Shown one piece after another: positions 24,686 through 32,709 of a DNA stretch of 35,491 bases. The notes under the pieces are model-generated. The model saw only the letters and a program-made list of their open reading frames with translations, was not told the DNA's origin and did no database searches. The stretch spans positions 1-35,491 of the forward strand of contig WQYP01000025.1 in the NCBI GenBank assembly GCA_009781185.1. The letters run 5' to 3'. The DNA is from Phycisphaerales bacterium (lineage in GTDB: Bacteria; Planctomycetota; Phycisphaerae; WQYP01). Position 1 is the first letter of the stretch, and the number at the start of each line of letters is the position of its first letter. The position numbers were made by a program, and so were the translations under genes.

Positions 24686-25061
24686 GTTTCAGTAGCGGGA
24701 CCTCCTCATTGTCCCAGCCGACGCGATCACCCATGTGATAATCGGCGGCCTTGTATTTCGCGGGCAGCTTCACCGTTACCTCGTAACCCACCTGAACGGT
24801 CAGTTCGTTCTTCTGTGCATCCACCGCTAAGATCGTCCCCTGCATTCGCCGCGGACGGCCGAACAGCGGCTCGACATAATTGCCCCCCAACTCCACACGA
24901 TCCACCTTCCACGCGATCGCTAAAATCTTCCCCTGCACGCGTTCACCCACTTTCAAACCGACGCCATCCCCCTTCATGGCAAAACTGTTACGGTAATTCA
25001 TGCTCGGCGTTCGCAGCGTCACCATTCCGTTTTCCATGCTGTCTACTACAAATTTAGCCAT
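24672..25061 (-). CDS. Conserved-looking hypothetical protein, beta-rich
   Basis: The protein has 129 residues from ATG 25061, chosen over the upstream ATG because GGAG lies nine bases before it. The sequence is beta-rich (FVVDSMENGMVTLRTP, GLKVGERVQGKILAI, GTILAVDAQKNELTVQVGYE), with repeated short strands suggesting an OB- or SH3-like barrel. No signal peptide or membrane helix is seen. It lies downstream of, and on the same strand as, the CoaC gene at a gap of about 130 bases. I do not recognise the family. Confidence 0.75.
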   Translation of the reverse strand: MAKFVVDSMENGMVTLRTPSMNYRNSFAMKGDGVGLKVGERVQGKILAIAWKVDRVELGGNYVEPLFGRPRRMQGTILAVDAQKNELTVQVGYEVTVKLPAKYKAADYHMGDRVGWDNEEVPLLKLTED

Positions 25062-25193
25062 GTGCAATCGCTCCGTCATCCATATAGCCCCGGCTTTAGC
25101 CGGGATTTACTCTGTTTTTACATCGTGGCGCCGTTCATCCGAAGTTCCAATTGTGAATCGAGACCAATCCTGGCTACAGCCGAGGCTCGATAG

Positions 25194-25769
25194 TCAAATG
25201 CGATTGCCCCTGGAGGGGGCGGCGAGTTTGGTTTCGATGGCGGTGAGGATGTCAGCGGGTTCACTCATACGTCCGACGCCGACGGCGCGGCAGGCTTGCC
25301 AGCCGGTAGCAGGACCGATCATCTCAACACCGTCCTCGAGCGCGCGTTTGACATTCCGTTGCGTGGCAGGGTGATTCCACATGCCTTCGTTCATGGCTGG
25401 AGCGAGCAGGATTTTTTTCGGCTCAGCGGCGAGCAGGAGCGTGGAGACGAGATCGTCAGCAATGCCGTTAGCCATCTTGGCAAGCATGTTGGCGGTGCAG
25501 GGCGCGACGAGGATGAGATCAGCTTCACGCGCAAGACGGATGTGCTGTGGGTCTTTGATATCGGTGGCGAAAAGGTCGGTATAGACAGGATTAGCAGTCA
25601 GGGCTTGGAAGGTAGCGGTACCGACAAAGTGCTGGGCCGCAGTGGTCATAGCGACGCTGACGCTCGCACCAGCCTGTGACAGTTTCGAGACCACTTCGCA
25701 GACCTTATAGGCGGCAATGCCACCGCAGACGCACACGAGAACGGATCGACCATGTAGTTTTTCGCTCAT
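25194..25769 (-). CDS. coaC: Phosphopantothenoylcysteine decarboxylase (CoaC-type flavoprotein)
   Basis: The protein has 191 residues and is FMN-dependent; it decarboxylates 4'-phosphopantothenoylcysteine in coenzyme A synthesis. The flavin-binding start is VLVCVCGGIAAYKVCEVV. The active-site His is in PQHIRLAREAD (residue 76), PAMNEGMW is at 124-131, and the active-site Cys in GWQACRAVGVGRM is residue 160. Only the CoaC half is present, so CoaB must be encoded elsewhere; most bacteria have a CoaBC fusion. ATG 25769 is used, and no Shine-Dalgarno is visible. TACAAT lies six bases before the ATG, so the message could be leaderless. Confidence 0.85.
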   Translation of the reverse strand: MSEKLHGRSVLVCVCGGIAAYKVCEVVSKLSQAGASVSVAMTTAAQHFVGTATFQALTANPVYTDLFATDIKDPQHIRLAREADLILVAPCTANMLAKMANGIADDLVSTLLLAAEPKKILLAPAMNEGMWNHPATQRNVKRALEDGVEMIGPATGWQACRAVGVGRMSEPADILTAIETKLAAPSRGNRI

Positions 25770-25821
25770 GACGGTATTGTATACCGAACGGTGCTGGCGA
25801 GGATAGCTGAAGGAGACAAGG

Positions 25822-25980
25822 GGTGTGGCCATTTTTTATGGCCAATCAGACGATTGCCCCGGAAAATCAGAGCCGCGACCGTCAGGGAGCGACAGGCTTT
25901 ATCTCCGCATTGTCGCACGGATCGCTCCCTGACGGTCGCGGCTCTGATCGCCCTGATTTGCCATAAAAAATGGCCACACC
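25822..25980. repeat. Outer inverted repeat (GGTGTGGCCATTTTTTATGGC) enclosing another repeat
   Basis: Arms 25822-25849 and 25953-25980 are reverse complements over 28 bases with one mismatch. They enclose copy B of the GAGCCGCGACCGT family. A half copy with changes occurs at 35312-35335. Confidence 0.85.
25866..25948. repeat. GAGCCGCGACCGT palindromic repeat, copy B
   Basis: ATCAGAGCCGCGACCGTCAG faces CTGACGGTCGCGGCTCTGAT. The loop is the reverse complement of that in copies A and C, so this copy is inverted relative to them. It is nested within the outer repeat at 25822-25980. Confidence 0.85.
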
Positions 25981-25988
25981 CGAGACAA

Positions 25989-26060
25989 GGAGCACCGCGT
26001 GGTAACGCGGTGGTGATTGGGAATACCGGAACAAACCATCGCGTTACCACGCGATGCTCC
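25989..26060. repeat. Inverted repeat GGAGCACCGCGTGGTAACGC
   Basis: Arms 25989-26014 and 26035-26060 match over 26 bases with two mismatches. Half copies are at 31800-31825 and 35347-35366. Confidence 0.8.
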
Positions 26061-26145
26061 CTGTCACCTTGTCACCCCTTCACCTTGTCACCCTGTCGTC
26101 CCTTCTATAAGTCGAAGATTATGAATAAAAAAATGTATATTTTTC

Positions 26146-26173
26146 TTGACGCCGCTTACCCATGATGTATGTT
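26146..26173 (+). promoter_or_regulatory. Putative promoter for the second PEP-CTERM gene
   Basis: TTGACG (26146-26151) and TATGTT (26168-26173) are 16 bases apart, with an A+T-rich run just upstream. This implies a 5' untranslated region of about 295 bases before the start at 26477. Confidence 0.4.
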
Positions 26174-26476
26174 GTGGTTTCCAGGAGTGGGTTTCTAGGA
26201 GAATGTCAGGAAAGTGAGAAGGTCGGCGGTTGAGTCCGCGTTTTCCCGTTGACGTGTTGACGTTTTGTTTGAGCAATCACGTGTTCGTGCCGAGCGGTTT
26301 GGTTCCGCTTGAGGCGGCGAACTCGGGAAAGCTCATACGCTTGAAGAAAGGAGAATAAAAGTACAAGTCCATTTCAGGGAGAGTCGAGCGCCTTGGCCAT
26401 GGGCGACTGGGTAACAGTGTTTGGTATTCGGTGAACAAAAATGGCGTACGCAATCATTAAAGGAAGGAACCCGGTT

Positions 26477-27148
26477 ATGAAGAACTCCCTGTGCGTTTCG
26501 GCTTGCCTGTTGTTGGGGATGACCGTTTGTGCGGCACCAGCCAAAAGCGACGTCCCGGACAGAAGCATTGAATGGAAAGTTCAAAACGTCGCCAGCGGAC
26601 TCGACACCTGCATGGCAGTGTTGGTCCAAGGCAATCTCGACCTGCCCAACTCGCCCATTCCGTTCGTTTATTGGGACAACGGCAACACACTGTTGGGCGG
26701 CGGCGGACAAATTGACGGCATCAGCTTTTTGGGCGAGTTGGAAAGTCCAGTCTCGATTGATGTTCACACATGGGGTGCTCCAAACGGGCTCGATGTTCTG
26801 AACCCGGACTATTGGGCCGCCGCCGGCAGGACTGGAGACACCCAAAGTTCCGGCGAAGGCGTGGAGGGACACGATATCGATTATGTGCCGTATTATCTGC
26901 TGGTTTTCAATACGGACTCTGTCGACACCGCCACGCAATATGCCGTTGTGACGTGGGGGTTCAATCCGGGCCAGCCGATCGACCTCACCGACGGCGGCAA
27001 ACCAGACGGCAACCCCTTCGGCAATCAGTACGTCACTTTCGACGTCGGTTCCTTGAATTGGACGCCGATTACAGCTACTCCAGAACCGGCATCGCTCTCG
27101 CTGCTGGGATTAGGCGCCGCGGCGATGATCGCACGCCGCCGGAAATAA
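26477..27148 (+). CDS. PEP-CTERM sorted exported protein
   Basis: The protein has 223 residues from ATG 26477, with GGAAGGA upstream; an in-frame ATG at 26441 lacks a signal-like context. The signal peptide is KNSLCVSACLLLGMTVCAAPA. The mature part has aromatic and Gly-rich segments (FVYWDNGNTLLGGGGQIDG, YVPYYLLVFNTDSVDT) with no known catalytic motif. The C-terminus is TPEPASLSLLGLGAAAMIA plus RRRK, a PEP-CTERM exosortase signal. A strong terminator follows. No exosortase or other PEP-CTERM machinery is in the window. Confidence 0.85.
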   Translation: MKNSLCVSACLLLGMTVCAAPAKSDVPDRSIEWKVQNVASGLDTCMAVLVQGNLDLPNSPIPFVYWDNGNTLLGGGGQIDGISFLGELESPVSIDVHTWGAPNGLDVLNPDYWAAAGRTGDTQSSGEGVEGHDIDYVPYYLLVFNTDSVDTATQYAVVTWGFNPGQPIDLTDGGKPDGNPFGNQYVTFDVGSLNWTPITATPEPASLSLLGLGAAAMIARRRK

Positions 27149-27189
27149 AGCGAAAAATTGCCGGCCATTTCAAATGAAAAAACCCGAGC

Positions 27190-27224
27190 CAAGCCCAGGG
27201 ACTGCAGTCCCCTGGGCTTTTTTT
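27190..27224 (+). terminator. Rho-independent terminator after the PEP-CTERM gene
   Basis: AAGCCCAGGGACTGCAGTCC followed by CCTGGGCTT forms a long stem with a central CTGCAG, then seven T. Confidence 0.85.
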
Positions 27225-27404
27225 GGTGGGCGAAAGCTTGTTTTAGACCGATGAATAGGTATCCTATGAGGATTCACAGTCGAGTTCCCCTCGACCGTGC
27301 CACAAACTCGCGTATTCACGGCGGCGTGAATGGACGCAAATGTTATCCGAAGTGCTTCGGACGTTCTGCTACCCCATCCAACGTAGTCGAGAAGTGAGGT
27401 TTAT

Positions 27405-29318
27405 ATGACGGTTTCCCCCACCCCTTCCATCGGGGCTCGTGATGACACGGGCCAAGGCAATTCCCCCGTAACTAAGACGCCGGCGTACACCGCGTTTCGC
27501 ACCGATCAGGTCGCGGACCTGCAGGTGATCGAGAAACGCCTGGACGCCAACGGCTTGCCGATCCTCGGCCATCCGCCGGGCCTCTCCACCCGACTCGTCG
27601 GCAAAACCGGAGCCCAGGTCCTCATCCAGATGCTCGCCGAGCACGGCGTGACCGATATCTTCGGTTATCCCGGCGGCGTCGTTCTGCCAATCTTCGACGC
27701 ACTCTACGACGCGGATGTCAATTTTTATCTGGTTCGTCACGAGCAGGGCGCCGGACACATGGCCGACGGCTACGCCCGCGCCACCGGTAAGCCCGGCATT
27801 GTGATCGTCACCTCCGGACCAGGCGCCACCAATACCGTCACCGCACTTGGCACCGCCTACATGGACTCGATCCCGATGATCGTCTTCTCCGGACAGGTCC
27901 GGACGTACGCGATCGGAAACGATGCCTTCCAGGAAGCGGATGTCACCGGCATCGTCCGCCCGGTCACCAAACGCGCCTATCTTGTCAAGAACGTGCGAGA
28001 TTTGCCGCGGGTGATTAACGAAGCATTCGTAATCGCCACGACCGGTCGTCCCGGCCCCGTGCTGGTCGATTTGCCCGTGGATGTGGCCACTGCCAGAATT
28101 GACGAAGCGGTTGACGATACCCCCTGCCTGCCCGGTTATAAGCCCCGGGTGCTCGGGCATTCCAAGATGACCCGCTCGGCCGCGGACATGATCAACGCAT
28201 CCAAACGTCCCGTGCTCTACGTCGGCGGCGGCGCGGTGCTTGCCAACGCATGGAAAGAAGTTCGCGAACTGGCGGACAAGAGCAATATCCCCTGCACCAC
28301 CACGCTGCTGGGTGTGGGCGCCTTTGACGAAAACGATCCGCGTAGTTTGCATATGCTGGGCATGCACGGATCCGCTTACGCCAACTATGCGGTGCAGGAA
28401 GCCGATTGCCTCATCGCCGTGGGCGCCCGCTTCGACGATCGCGTCACCGGCAACCTGAAAATGTTCGCGCCAAAAGCGAAGGTCATTCACATCGACATTG
28501 ATCCATCGAGCATCTCGAAGAATGTCAAAGTCGACATCCCCGTGGTCGGCGACGCCCGGCTCTGCCTGCGGGACATCATCCAGCACATCCAGTACGTGGA
28601 ACGCTCCGAGTGGCTTGGCCAGGTCGCCAAATGGAAAAAACACTATCCATTTACCTATCGCAACGACGGTCCGCTGGCCAAGCCGCAGTCGATCATCGAA
28701 GCAATCAACAAAGTCACGCAGGGCAAAGCCGTCTTCAGCACCGGCGTAGGCCAGCATCAGATGTGGGCCGCTCAGTACATCCGCTGGAGCCAGCCGCGGA
28801 GCATGATCTCCTCCGGCGGCCTGGGAACCATGGGCTTCGGACTCCCCTCCGCCATCGGCGCACAGGTCGGACGACCAGGCGAACTCGTCATCGACATCGA
28901 CGGCGATTCCTCCTTCGTCATGTGCCCACAGGAACTCGCCACCGTGGCCCAGTACAAACTGCCGGTCAAAATCGCCATCCTCAACAACCATTTCCAAGGC
29001 ATGGTTCGGCAATGGCAACAGTTGTTCTACCAGAGCCGCTTCAGCCACACGGAGATGGTCAATCCAGATTTCGCGAAAATGGCCGAGGCGTACGGCGTCA
29101 AGGGCATCCGCTGCACAAAAAAAGAGGATGTGCACAAAGCCGTCGAGGAACTGATTCAGCACCCCGGCCCCTGCCTGCTCGACTGCTTTTGTGAAGCCAA
29201 CGAGAACGTCTTCCCGATGGTCCCCAGCGGCAAGGCGCTCCACGAAATGAACTTCGGCGAAGCCGCCCACGCAGCCCCCCCTCCCAATACGGCACGCGAA
29301 CTGGGTACCCTGGCATAA
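27405..29318 (+). CDS. ilvB: Acetolactate synthase, catalytic subunit
   Basis: It condenses two pyruvates, or pyruvate and 2-ketobutyrate, using thiamine diphosphate, the first common step of branched-chain amino acid synthesis. The family blocks are complete. GATNTVTALGTAYMDSIPMI follows the conserved Glu at residue 113 (VRHEQGAGHMADGYARATG). The thiamine diphosphate motif runs IDIDGDSSFVMCPQELATVA ... KIAILNNHFQGMVRQWQQLF. Length 637 includes an unusual hydrophilic N-terminus of about 60 residues before the family start (GAQVLIQMLAEHGV). GTGAGG lies five bases before ATG 27405. A small lipoprotein gene separates it from ilvN. Confidence 0.96.
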   Translation: MTVSPTPSIGARDDTGQGNSPVTKTPAYTAFRTDQVADLQVIEKRLDANGLPILGHPPGLSTRLVGKTGAQVLIQMLAEHGVTDIFGYPGGVVLPIFDALYDADVNFYLVRHEQGAGHMADGYARATGKPGIVIVTSGPGATNTVTALGTAYMDSIPMIVFSGQVRTYAIGNDAFQEADVTGIVRPVTKRAYLVKNVRDLPRVINEAFVIATTGRPGPVLVDLPVDVATARIDEAVDDTPCLPGYKPRVLGHSKMTRSAADMINASKRPVLYVGGGAVLANAWKEVRELADKSNIPCTTTLLGVGAFDENDPRSLHMLGMHGSAYANYAVQEADCLIAVGARFDDRVTGNLKMFAPKAKVIHIDIDPSSISKNVKVDIPVVGDARLCLRDIIQHIQYVERSEWLGQVAKWKKHYPFTYRNDGPLAKPQSIIEAINKVTQGKAVFSTGVGQHQMWAAQYIRWSQPRSMISSGGLGTMGFGLPSAIGAQVGRPGELVIDIDGDSSFVMCPQELATVAQYKLPVKIAILNNHFQGMVRQWQQLFYQSRFSHTEMVNPDFAKMAEAYGVKGIRCTKKEDVHKAVEELIQHPGPCLLDCFCEANENVFPMVPSGKALHEMNFGEAAHAAPPPNTARELGTLA

Positions 29319-29379
29319 ATAGGATTCATACGTCCTGAACGAAATGGCGTTCGTATGGCTCGCTAGAAAGGCGGGTCCT

Positions 29380-29619
29380 GTGAACAAGAAAATAGTAAGT
29401 TTTGTAAATTTTTGTTGGGCTGTGCTGTTGACCGCGGTTTTAGGCGGATGCGATGTTGGATTGACCGATGTTGGATTTGCCAATGATATGGTGGAGCAGC
29501 AGGAACTCAGTCGAGTGAATCGTGGCATCCCCAGCGCCACGGAACTGCCGCCGGGAATCGGCGAAGACCTCCCTGCCCCCCCTGCGGCCGATACGCAGCC
29601 CTCAAGTACAAACCCATAA
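29380..29619 (+). CDS. Small putative lipoprotein between ilvB and ilvN
   Basis: The protein has 79 residues from GTG 29380, with GGCGGG nearby. Its start NKKIVSFVNFCWAVLLTAV ends in LGGC, a lipobox (Cys at residue 24). The mature part is short and hydrophilic with a Pro-rich end (ELPPGIGEDLPAPPAADTQP). The first 60 bases are A+T-rich, unlike ilvB. It is codirectional with both ilv genes, at gaps of 61 and 50 bases, so it is probably on the same transcript. It has no evident role in acetolactate synthesis. An ATG at 29344 is less likely as the start. Confidence 0.6.
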   Translation: MNKKIVSFVNFCWAVLLTAVLGGCDVGLTDVGFANDMVEQQELSRVNRGIPSATELPPGIGEDLPAPPAADTQPSSTNP

Positions 29620-29669
29620 CAGGCACGTGCCCCCTCGTTGTTCACGTCACGTGCCTCTACAAGGAGATA

Positions 29670-30290
29670 ATGGTGAGACACGTGATTTCAGCGTTAGTGA
29701 TGAACGAGCCTGGCGTGCTGGCCCATGTGGCCGGTATGTTTTCCGCCCGCGGTTTCAATATCGATTCCCTCGTCGTTGGCAGAACGGAAGACCCCAGCCT
29801 CTCGCGGATGACCATCGTCGTCAATGCCGACGAACGCATCCTCGAACAGGTACGAAAACAGTTAGCGAAGATCGTGACGGTGGTGAAGGTCCGCGATTAC
29901 AAGGACCTGCCGTTCGTGGAACGCGACATGGCGTTGATTAAGGTCTCGACGACGCTTGGCAAACGCGGCGAAATCGTCGAACTGACACAACTCTTCCGCG
30001 GCAATATCGTCGACGTCGGCCCCAGTACCGTCATGGTCCAACTCTCCGGCGAAGAAGAAAAAATCGACGCCTTTATCGAACTGGTCCGCCCCTACGGCAT
30101 CAAGGAACTCGCCCGAACCGGCGTCATCGCAATGCCCCGCGGCAGCTCAACAGTCTCCGTCCCGGAAGAGGAAGTGGGGGGGGGCGGAGTCGGTCCAAAG
30201 CGTGAAAGGATCGCGAAGCCGCCAGCGAGGACAGAAAACGAGCGACGCGAGCCGACGCAGGAAGAACTCGAATCCACGCCGCCAGGCTGA
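29670..30290 (+). CDS. ilvN: Acetolactate synthase, regulatory subunit
   Basis: The protein has 206 residues from ATG 29670, three bases after AAGGAGATA. An N-terminal ACT domain (HVISALVMNEPGVLAHVAGM ... NIDSLVVGRTEDPSLSRMTI) binds valine in the family and gives feedback control. A second domain follows (ERDMALIKVSTTLGKRGEIV ... GIKELARTGVIAMPRG). About 45 residues at the C-terminus are hydrophilic and uncharacteristic (EEEVGGGGVG ... EELESTPPG). Known enzymes pair it with ilvB at tens of bases; here a lipoprotein gene intervenes. Confidence 0.95.
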   Translation: MVRHVISALVMNEPGVLAHVAGMFSARGFNIDSLVVGRTEDPSLSRMTIVVNADERILEQVRKQLAKIVTVVKVRDYKDLPFVERDMALIKVSTTLGKRGEIVELTQLFRGNIVDVGPSTVMVQLSGEEEKIDAFIELVRPYGIKELARTGVIAMPRGSSTVSVPEEEVGGGGVGPKRERIAKPPARTENERREPTQEELESTPPG

Positions 30291-30296
30291 TAGGGA

Positions 30297-30356
30297 TGAC
30301 AAGGTGACAAGGTGAAGGGGTGACAAGGTGAGAAAACCGGCTTCACCTTGTCATCG
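30297..30356. repeat. GACAAGGTG minisatellite
   Basis: Units GACAAGGT, GACAAGGTGAAGGG and GACAAGGTGAG are followed by CACCTTGTC in reverse, as in the 13202-13313 block. It lies between the ends of ilvN and the radical SAM gene. Confidence 0.7.
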
Positions 30357-30361
30357 CATCC

Positions 30362-31750
30362 TCACCTGGCACAGCACTTTTTGAATTTTTTCCCGGATCC
30401 GCAGGGGCAGGGATCGTTGCGGTTGGGCATGGTGGTCACGGGGCGGATAAGGTTGGAAGGGGCGGTAGGTCGGCGGTCCTGCTCGGCAAGGTAAGGCATG
30501 ATATCCGCGGCAGGCCGCCGCCGGCGAAGAAGATCAGCCATCATACGCATACACGGCTTCATGTGTGAAAAGAATTTTTTGTAACCGGCACAGAGGTAGT
30601 TCAGGCCCGGTTCGCCGTCAAGGGTCAAATTGAAGCGATGCTTGGGACATTCGCCATTACAATGGCGGCGAACTTCGCAGCGTAGACAGTGTTTGGGAAG
30701 AGTATCGTGTTTGTCGAGTCCGAACTGGGTCTGCTGCGGGGAAGCGACCATTTCGGTGATCGTTTGGTTCATCAGGTTGCCGAGCTGGAAATTAGGATAG
30801 ACGAAGTGATCGCAGGCGTAGAGGTCGCCGTTATGTTCGAGCGCGAGACCCTTGCCGCAGGTCTCGGCGAAAACACACAGCGACGAGGGCAGCCCCATCT
30901 CAATGCCGAGCTGAACGTCAAAAAGCTGAACAAAATAACGCCCGACATCGTGGCGAACCCACTCATCAAAAATAGCGCAAAGAAATGTACCAAACTGCAT
31001 AGGCTCGACGGACCACGGCGTGACCTGAGCGTAAGGCGTCAGAACCTTCAGACGTGGCGGATCAGCAAGTGGCGCATCTGTTCCGCCAGTACCTGAGCCA
31101 CCGGCGCCGGCGTTCCCGATGCGTTCAACAAGAGGAATAAACTGAATATAGCCCGAGCCGATCTCCTTGAGGAAATGGTAGACCTCCAACGGCTTGTAAG
31201 CGAGCTCTTTGTGAACAACGGTGAGCGTGTTGAATTCAGCGTTGTGTTCTTTGAGGAGATTCAAGCCGCGCATGACCAGATCGAAGGTAGGTTTCCCGCC
31301 CTTATTCACACGGTAGAGATCATGGAGTTCGCGTGGTCCGTCGATGGAGAGGCCGATGAGGAATTGATGTTGGTGAAAGAACTTAGCCCAGTCTGCGTCG
31401 ACGAGAATACCGTTGGTCTGAAAAGCGTTATGAATTTTCTTGTGCGGCGGACAGTATTTGTGCTGGAGTTCGACGACTTTCTTAAAAAAATCAAGTCCAA
31501 GAAGCGTAGGTTCACCGCCCTGCCACGCGAAGTTGATCTCGGGAATATCCTGCTGCTCGATATATTGTCTGATGTAGTTTTCAAGAACATCGAACGGCAT
31601 CTTGAAAGCGTTGAGATCACCGTTGGCGGGATAGAGTTTTTCCTTTTCAAGATAAAAACAGTATTTGCAGTCGAGGTTGCAGATAGGCCCGATGGGCTTG
31701 GTCATGATGTGAAAAGCACGGGGGGCGGGAGGTTGGACGGTTGTGGTCAT
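30362..31750 (-). CDS. Radical SAM anaerobic sulfatase-maturase-like protein with a C-terminal SEC-C motif
   Basis: The protein has 462 residues. The radical SAM cluster is CNLDCKYC (Cys 24, 28 and 31), and NFAWQGGEPTLLGLDFFKK is the GGE motif. A SPASM-type C-terminal region follows (CGKGLALEHNGDLYACDHFV ... CLRCEVRRHCNGECP), which would bind auxiliary clusters. Such enzymes make formylglycine in sulfatases. No sulfatase gene is in view. The last 20 residues (NRNDPCPCGSGKKFKKCC) are a SEC-C motif, as at the end of SecA and some other proteins, joined by a linker of about 40 residues. That fusion is unusual for this family. Confidence 0.88.
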   Translation of the reverse strand: MTTTVQPPAPRAFHIMTKPIGPICNLDCKYCFYLEKEKLYPANGDLNAFKMPFDVLENYIRQYIEQQDIPEINFAWQGGEPTLLGLDFFKKVVELQHKYCPPHKKIHNAFQTNGILVDADWAKFFHQHQFLIGLSIDGPRELHDLYRVNKGGKPTFDLVMRGLNLLKEHNAEFNTLTVVHKELAYKPLEVYHFLKEIGSGYIQFIPLVERIGNAGAGGSGTGGTDAPLADPPRLKVLTPYAQVTPWSVEPMQFGTFLCAIFDEWVRHDVGRYFVQLFDVQLGIEMGLPSSLCVFAETCGKGLALEHNGDLYACDHFVYPNFQLGNLMNQTITEMVASPQQTQFGLDKHDTLPKHCLRCEVRRHCNGECPKHRFNLTLDGEPGLNYLCAGYKKFFSHMKPCMRMMADLLRRRRPAADIMPYLAEQDRRPTAPSNLIRPVTTMPNRNDPCPCGSGKKFKKCCAR

Positions 31751-31799
31751 GAGGGCAGTGTACGAAATTGAGATGGGTGGTGGAAGGGAGCAAAAGAAC

Positions 31800-31825
31800 G
31801 GAGCACCGCATGGTAATGCGGTGGT
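31800..31825. repeat. Half copy of the GGAGCACCGC repeat
   Basis: GGAGCACCGCATGGTAATGC then GGTGGT matches the arm at 25989-26014 with two changes. No opposing arm is found nearby. Confidence 0.7.
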
Positions 31826-31887
31826 TGGGTATCCTGGATTGAGTTGAGTATCATTGCTCGAAATGGATGTCGTGTTGGAGAGTGCGA

Positions 31888-32175
31888 ATGGGAATTGATT
31901 GTCTGGAATTTTCGCATCGGGTGGAGAAAGAGTTTGGCGTTAAGCTGACAGGGGAGATGTTGGAAGCGAAAATGCTGGAAGTCAATCGAAAACCTGGTGA
32001 GTTGACGGCGGAAGATGTGATGAGAACGGTGGAAAAGGCGCTCAGGATGGCGGGCAAGGAAGTGCCGGGGGATGGTTGGCCGCGTATGCAGAAATGTATT
32101 GCTGAGACGGTTTGTATTTTGCCGGGGGCGGTGTCGCTCGACAGCAGATTGGGGAAGGACCTCGGATTTAGTTAG
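31888..32175 (+). CDS. Acyl-carrier-protein-like small protein
   Basis: The protein has 95 residues from ATG 31888, with GGAG seven bases upstream. The start MGIDCLEFSHRVEKEFGVKL matches helix II onwards of acyl carrier proteins, where DSL normally carries phosphopantetheine; here Cys stands in the Ser position. The C-terminus (MQKCIAETVCILPGAVSLDS then RLGKDLG) resembles helix I and the loop before that site. The order is therefore reversed relative to an ordinary ACP, as in ACP-like families known from planctomycetes. Without the Ser it is unlikely to be charged by the usual transferase. Confidence 0.6.
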   Translation: MGIDCLEFSHRVEKEFGVKLTGEMLEAKMLEVNRKPGELTAEDVMRTVEKALRMAGKEVPGDGWPRMQKCIAETVCILPGAVSLDSRLGKDLGFS

Positions 32176-32214
32176 AATGTAAAATAATCAGAGATAGTTG
32201 TTGAGGTCGCCGCG

Positions 32215-32688
32215 ATGGAGTTTTATGAAGTTGAACGGATGGGGCGGGAGTTGATGGCGGGGCACGGATTGCTCGAATGGCACTTCGGCTGGAATTGGCG
32301 CAAGAGAGCGCTGGGGCTGTGCCGGTATCGGGAACGCCGAATTGAGCTATCACGATATTTTGTCAGGGGTAATGAGGAGGGAATGGTGCGTGAGACAATT
32401 TTGCATGAAATTGCTCATGCGCTGGCAGGCGAAAAGGCGGGACATGGAGCGAAGTGGAAGGCGATGTGCGTGAAAGTGGGATGTAAGGCAGAACGGTGTG
32501 ATAAGGGAGAGGAGAGGGGGGGAGCGGTGATGCCGCGGGGGCGGTGGCGGGGCCATTGTGCGGGGTGCGGGAAGGAATATTGGCGTCATCGGCGGCCGAT
32601 GCGGGGAGCAAAATATTGGTGCCGAACCTGTGGCCCGGAACGAGGAAAAGTCCAGTTTTTTATGCACATGGGCCGCAACATGATTTAG
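32215..32688 (+). CDS. SprT-like zinc metalloprotease domain protein
   Basis: The protein has 157 residues. HEIAH at residues 64-68 gives two zinc ligands and the catalytic Glu, with the third His in AGHGAKWK about nine residues on. The N-terminal part (LLEWHFGWNWRKRALGLCRY) fits the SprT fold. A C-terminal zinc ribbon (HCAGCGKEY ... WCRTCG) follows. The bacterial SprT family is little studied; the related eukaryotic Spartan degrades proteins crosslinked to DNA. It stands about 40 bases after the ACP-like gene, probably co-transcribed. No Shine-Dalgarno is strong. Confidence 0.8.
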   Translation: MEFYEVERMGRELMAGHGLLEWHFGWNWRKRALGLCRYRERRIELSRYFVRGNEEGMVRETILHEIAHALAGEKAGHGAKWKAMCVKVGCKAERCDKGEERGGAVMPRGRWRGHCAGCGKEYWRHRRPMRGAKYWCRTCGPERGKVQFFMHMGRNMI

Positions 32689-32709
32689 CCGGCAGGCTTG
32701 CCTGCCGTT

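Larger units (their letters stand above)
25770..26476. other. Long intergenic region packed with nested palindromes
   Basis: No gene is supported across 700 bases. In order it holds the nested repeat at 25822-25980, a second 26-bp inverted repeat at 25989-26060, GACAAGG-type minisatellite units (26062-26100), an A+T-rich stretch with a putative promoter at 26146, and a GC hairpin at 26290-26326. A GAAAGGAGAA Shine-Dalgarno-like site near 26346 has no start codon after it. Confidence 0.6.

Noticed and set aside
27251..27397. A 48-codon frame ending eight bases before ilvB, as a possible attenuator peptide
   Set aside because: It has no enrichment in Leu, Ile or Val codons, no ribosome site and no terminator/antiterminator pair, so the case is too weak.
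27369..29681. A 770-codon open frame antisense to ilvB
   Set aside because: ilvB on the plus strand has all family motifs. The antisense frame has the His/Asp/Gly-rich look of a shadow.
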